Shown piece after piece: positions 61,644 through 64,000 of a stretch of 64,000 nt of DNA (position 1 is the first letter of the stretch; every line of letters starts with the position of its first letter). The position numbers and the translations under genes were made by a program. Origin of the DNA: Bacillota bacterium (GTDB lineage Bacteria > Bacillota > Clostridia > Christensenellales > Aristaeellaceae); the NCBI GenBank assembly GCA_023425025.1, contig JAFADG010000027.1, forward strand, positions 1-64,000, read 5' to 3'. The notes below the pieces were generated by a model. That model had not been told where the DNA came from. It saw only the letters and a list, made by a program, of their open reading frames with translations, and searched no databases.

Positions 61644-63467
61644 TTATAGCGCATTGCCGGGAGCGGCCTGCACATCCGCGGAAGAAAGGGACAGGAGCTG
61701 TTCTTCCTGTTTCCTGATCGTCGTTTCCTGCACCACCATTTTGCCGCGATAGTGGGCAATCATGAAGGTGATCAGCAGAACGATGGCCAGGATCAACTGC
61801 GGCACAAGCGTCTCCAGGTACGGATAGATGCCCAGGACCTGCAACGCGTCGTTTTCAGGAATGCCGGGCACCCGCAGCGCCGCGTCGAACACGCCGCCCT
61901 CTGCCAGCTCCTTGATGCCTGCCCCCAGGAAGGATACACACATCACGGCCATCAGGATGCTCGTCGCTGTGAAGAACACCTTGATGGGAAGCCTGATGGA
62001 CAGCTTTGTGATAGCCAGGTAAACAAACACCATCACCACACAGCCCACCAGGAAGCCTGCCCAGACCATGTCCGGGCTGCCTTCGCTGAGCATCGGCTGA
62101 TAGAACAGCACAACCTCCGCTCCTTCGCGGAAGACCGACAGGAACGCGGTGAACGCCAGCGCGAAGGACGAGCCCCGCGCCACGGAGGATTGCACCTTGC
62201 CGCCTATATAGCTGGACCATGAGGCCGCCTCCGACTTGGAGATCATCCAGTTGCTCACATAGAACAGCACGCATACGGCAAGCAAAGCAGTGACGCCTTC
62301 AATCACCTCCTGCGATTGGCCGGCGCCTGCCCACGCGCTCTTGGCGGCGGCCAGGACCCAGGCCGCGATGAAGCTGGCCGCGATGCCGGCCACGGCGCCG
62401 ATGTAGACATTCCTCAAGCTTGAGCCATTACCGCTCTTGACCATGTAAGCGATGATGGCTGCGATGATCAAGATTGCTTCCAATCCCTCACGAATGATGA
62501 TGCCGAAGGAAGCGAAAAAAATCGCCAGCTTTGGGCTGCTTTGAACAGTTTCCGTATCTTGGGCAGCCGCAAGCGCTTCCGCAGCTTGGGCTGCCTTGGC
62601 TTCCGCCTCCTTCGTGTCGATGGCGGCGGCTTTGGCGCTGAGCACATTCTTCAGCTCACGGGTTTCCCGCTGAAAGGCGTTGCGCAGGAATTTTTCGCCC
62701 CTGGCGATGCCCTTGAGTTCCGCGAACCGTGCGTCTACCGCCTCACGCTCCTCCAACGACAGCGCCGTGTAGATTTTAAGGCTGAGCCCGGATTCTTCGT
62801 ATACGCTGTAATGGGCGGTGTTGATGTTATCAAGCGTTGCTTCGTAATCCTTGCCCTTGTAAGCGGTGAACGCCGTATCCAGCAATTCGCCGACAGCGTC
62901 GGAGGCCTCTGCCCAATTGGCGTAGTGCACGGCTGCATCCGTATCCCCCGCCAGGTCGGCATAGGGGTCGTAGCCGACCAGCTCCCCTTGAAGGTAATAT
63001 TTCGTCTCCGTCAGGGCTTCGCCGTCCTTGACGGCAAGCTTGTTACCGTCCTCGCGGATCATGGCCTTCAGTTTGTTCAGCGCCCCACGGACTTCCTTCT
63101 TTGTTTCCTCGTCCTCATTGCTCTTCTTCACCGCGCCTTTGCAGGCCGAATACTGCAGTTCCACAGCGTTTTTACGCGGGCCGGAAATGTAGCTCATCGT
63201 TTGGCGCTCGAAACCGGTTACTTCGTAGACCCGGAAATAGGCGTCGTTTACGGCATTGTAGGCGGATGAGGCGTCGCCGTCCAAATAGTATTCGAACGCC
63301 GCATCCAAATACTTGTCGATGGCATCGGCGGCATCGCCCCAGCGTGTGGATACCGCCTGTTCCGCAAAAGAGGACAAGGGCGCTGCCAGCAGAGCAATCA
63401 AGGAGAGCAGGAGAAGCAGCTGGGCAACGGCAGACCTTTGACCCATCCGGCTCCGGTTCAGTTTCAT
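61644..63467 (-). CDS. FTR1-family high-affinity iron permease with long external N-terminal domain
   Basis: 607 residues from the ATG at 63467 (MKLNRSRMGQR); AAGGAG lies about 12 bases upstream, and a TTG just after it is unlikely. Signal peptide 1-35, then an external helical domain (about 36-300) with two similar blocks (DAIDKYLDAAFEYYLDGDASSAYNAVNDAYFRVYE and DAVGELLDTAFTAYKGKDYEATLDNINTAHYSVYE). The seven-helix FTR1 domain has REGLE at 326-330 and REGAE at 447-451, the iron-binding motifs. It imports ferric iron with P19. First gene of the operon, directly behind the DtxR-type operator. Confidence 0.94.
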   Translation of the reverse strand: MKLNRSRMGQRSAVAQLLLLLSLIALLAAPLSSFAEQAVSTRWGDAADAIDKYLDAAFEYYLDGDASSAYNAVNDAYFRVYEVTGFERQTMSYISGPRKNAVELQYSACKGAVKKSNEDEETKKEVRGALNKLKAMIREDGNKLAVKDGEALTETKYYLQGELVGYDPYADLAGDTDAAVHYANWAEASDAVGELLDTAFTAYKGKDYEATLDNINTAHYSVYEESGLSLKIYTALSLEEREAVDARFAELKGIARGEKFLRNAFQRETRELKNVLSAKAAAIDTKEAEAKAAQAAEALAAAQDTETVQSSPKLAIFFASFGIIIREGLEAILIIAAIIAYMVKSGNGSSLRNVYIGAVAGIAASFIAAWVLAAAKSAWAGAGQSQEVIEGVTALLAVCVLFYVSNWMISKSEAASWSSYIGGKVQSSVARGSSFALAFTAFLSVFREGAEVVLFYQPMLSEGSPDMVWAGFLVGCVVMVFVYLAITKLSIRLPIKVFFTATSILMAVMCVSFLGAGIKELAEGGVFDAALRVPGIPENDALQVLGIYPYLETLVPQLILAIVLLITFMIAHYRGKMVVQETTIRKQEEQLLSLSSADVQAAPGNAL

Positions 63468-63615
63468 TTGGGCAATCAACTCCTTTTTGTTCAGGCAGCA
63501 TACTTTTTTGTTGGATATGCTGCATGGAATGTCTGGTTAAATCATGCGCCGGTGAAATTCGGCGCTTGCAACTGCTGCTCTCCCGATAAAAAGAAGCTGT
63601 CTGCAAAACAATGGC
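63468..63615 (-). other. Untranslated leader of the iron operon
   Basis: The leader between operator and FTR1 start holds the ribosome site (AAAAAGGAG) and a small hairpin, GCGCCG-N8-CGGCGC, at 63546-63565. I see no gene, terminator or known riboswitch in it. Confidence 0.5.
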
Positions 63616-63675
63616 CTAACAGTTAGACACGGCTAACTCCAAAGCATATTTTAGCACATTTATATTGGTTTCAAT
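63616..63675 (-). promoter_or_regulatory. Promoter and DtxR-like operator of the iron operon
   Basis: On the minus strand a -10 TAAAAT lies at 63653-63648 with ATTGAA at 63675-63670 as -35 (16-base spacer). Just downstream are CTAAC-A-GTTAG (63616-63626) and GTTAG-ACACGG-CTAAC (63622-63637), overlapping half-sites matching 11 of 14 positions of the DtxR-type box TTAGGCAAGCCTAA. Bound repressor would cover the transcription start. The DtxR-like gene at 52453 is the obvious candidate regulator. Confidence 0.7.
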
Positions 63676-63865
63676 GTTCTGATATTGACTTTATATTGAT
63701 GTATTCTCATTGGGCACCAAACAAAACGGACCGAAAGGCTTTATCGTATGCCGTGAACAGTACCCAGCTGATATATGCTTAATTTAGCAGATACTCTCCG
63801 TCTCAATTGACAAGCATTCTTGCGTAACAACTGGCTCTTTCCATGGCGAGAAGGCAACGAATTAA

Positions 63866-64000
63866 AGTTATACCCATCACGACTTTCGAGATACCTGCGC
63901 AACAGATTGGCTTGAGGCAGGGATACCCCTTGGGGTCATCGTAAAACTGCTTGGACACAGAAGTGTCACGGCCACCAGCAAGCACTATGTGCGGATAAGA
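63866..64000 (+). pseudogene. Tyrosine recombinase C-terminal remnant (runs off the right edge)
   Basis: The last 45 codons read SYTHHDFRDTCATDWLEAG and then IPLGVIVKLLGHRSVTATSK and HYVRIR. This includes the catalytic HxxR (HDFR), LGHRS and the Tyr (HYV) of phage-type integrases. An in-frame TAA at 63863-63865 stands immediately upstream and the neighbouring frames do not continue the protein, so the N-terminal part is missing or frameshifted. It marks a past integration event at this edge. Confidence 0.75.

Overview
The window looks like chromosomal DNA of an endospore-forming Clostridia-type Firmicute. Evidence: a T-box riboswitch on leuS, strong AGGAGG ribosome sites, sigma-A promoters of the form TTGACA-N17-TAtAAT, a CotH-type spore kinase beside an exosporium-like collagen protein, and GC-rich third positions. 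I cannot place it more finely. It carries dnaA and a probable replication origin (11.35-11.73 kb), so it is core chromosome with accessory gene clusters around it. The right edge carries a decayed tyrosine recombinase, suggesting an integration site there.

Layout. 0-2.7 kb (minus): a collagen-repeat surface protein running off the left edge, and a secreted CotH-family kinase. 2.8-8.7 kb (plus): promoter, T-box and leuS; a 49-residue conserved small protein whose ribosome site lies inside the leuS terminator hairpin; and a polar amino acid ABC importer (binding protein, permease, ATPase). 8.7-13.1 kb: M16 peptidase and dnaA (minus), oriC, an unknown gene, and a YgjP-like metallopeptidase. 13.6-31.4 kb (plus): a ten-gene glycan-uptake operon with two binding proteins, four CUT1-type permeases, an NHL/TPR/Yip1-like membrane protein, a DUF5696 protein, a secreted GH16 laminarinase fused to a GH94/GH149/GH161-like phosphorylase module, and a LacI regulator. 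31.7-34.6 kb: ECF sigma factor, probable anti-sigma factor and a binding-protein-like secreted protein.

34.8-44.7 kb (minus) holds the most interesting system: one operon of ten genes encoding nitrogenase-superfamily components (NifK-, NifD-, NifH- and NifB-like plus two stand-alone NifX-like proteins) interleaved with O-acetylserine sulfhydrylase (CysK) and an SsuABC/TauABC-type organosulfur importer. There is no NifEN. The NifD-like subunit keeps the three P-cluster cysteines and the cofactor cysteine but lacks the cofactor histidine. The content points to sulfur acquisition by reductive C-S cleavage, in the manner of methylthio-alkane reductase, not N2 fixation. It is transcribed divergently from a yezD gene. 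The two promoters share a 10-bp inverted repeat, the nif-like leader contains an attenuator-type terminator, and the yezD side starts with a very cysteine-rich leader ORF (MCEPAVDCCCSCHFAC...). A second short leader with two Cys codons precedes a dipeptide/oligopeptide ABC operon with an M20 amidohydrolase (45.4-52.4 kb). Together these look like a cysteine-sensing sulfur-scavenging locus.

52.4-63.5 kb (minus): an FTR1/P19-type iron uptake locus (FTR1 permease, P19/Tpd periplasmic protein, DUF2318 Fe-S membrane protein, two FtsX-type permeases, one carrying an FMN-binding SGAT domain, ATPase, DUF4418 protein, a second FtsX permease and ATPase), followed by an Ada/AraC regulator and a DtxR-family regulator. 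A DtxR-like operator (GTTAG-N6-CTAAC) sits at the start of this operon.

Most of the solute-binding proteins here have ordinary Sec signal peptides without a lipobox, which is unexpected for a monoderm Firmicute.
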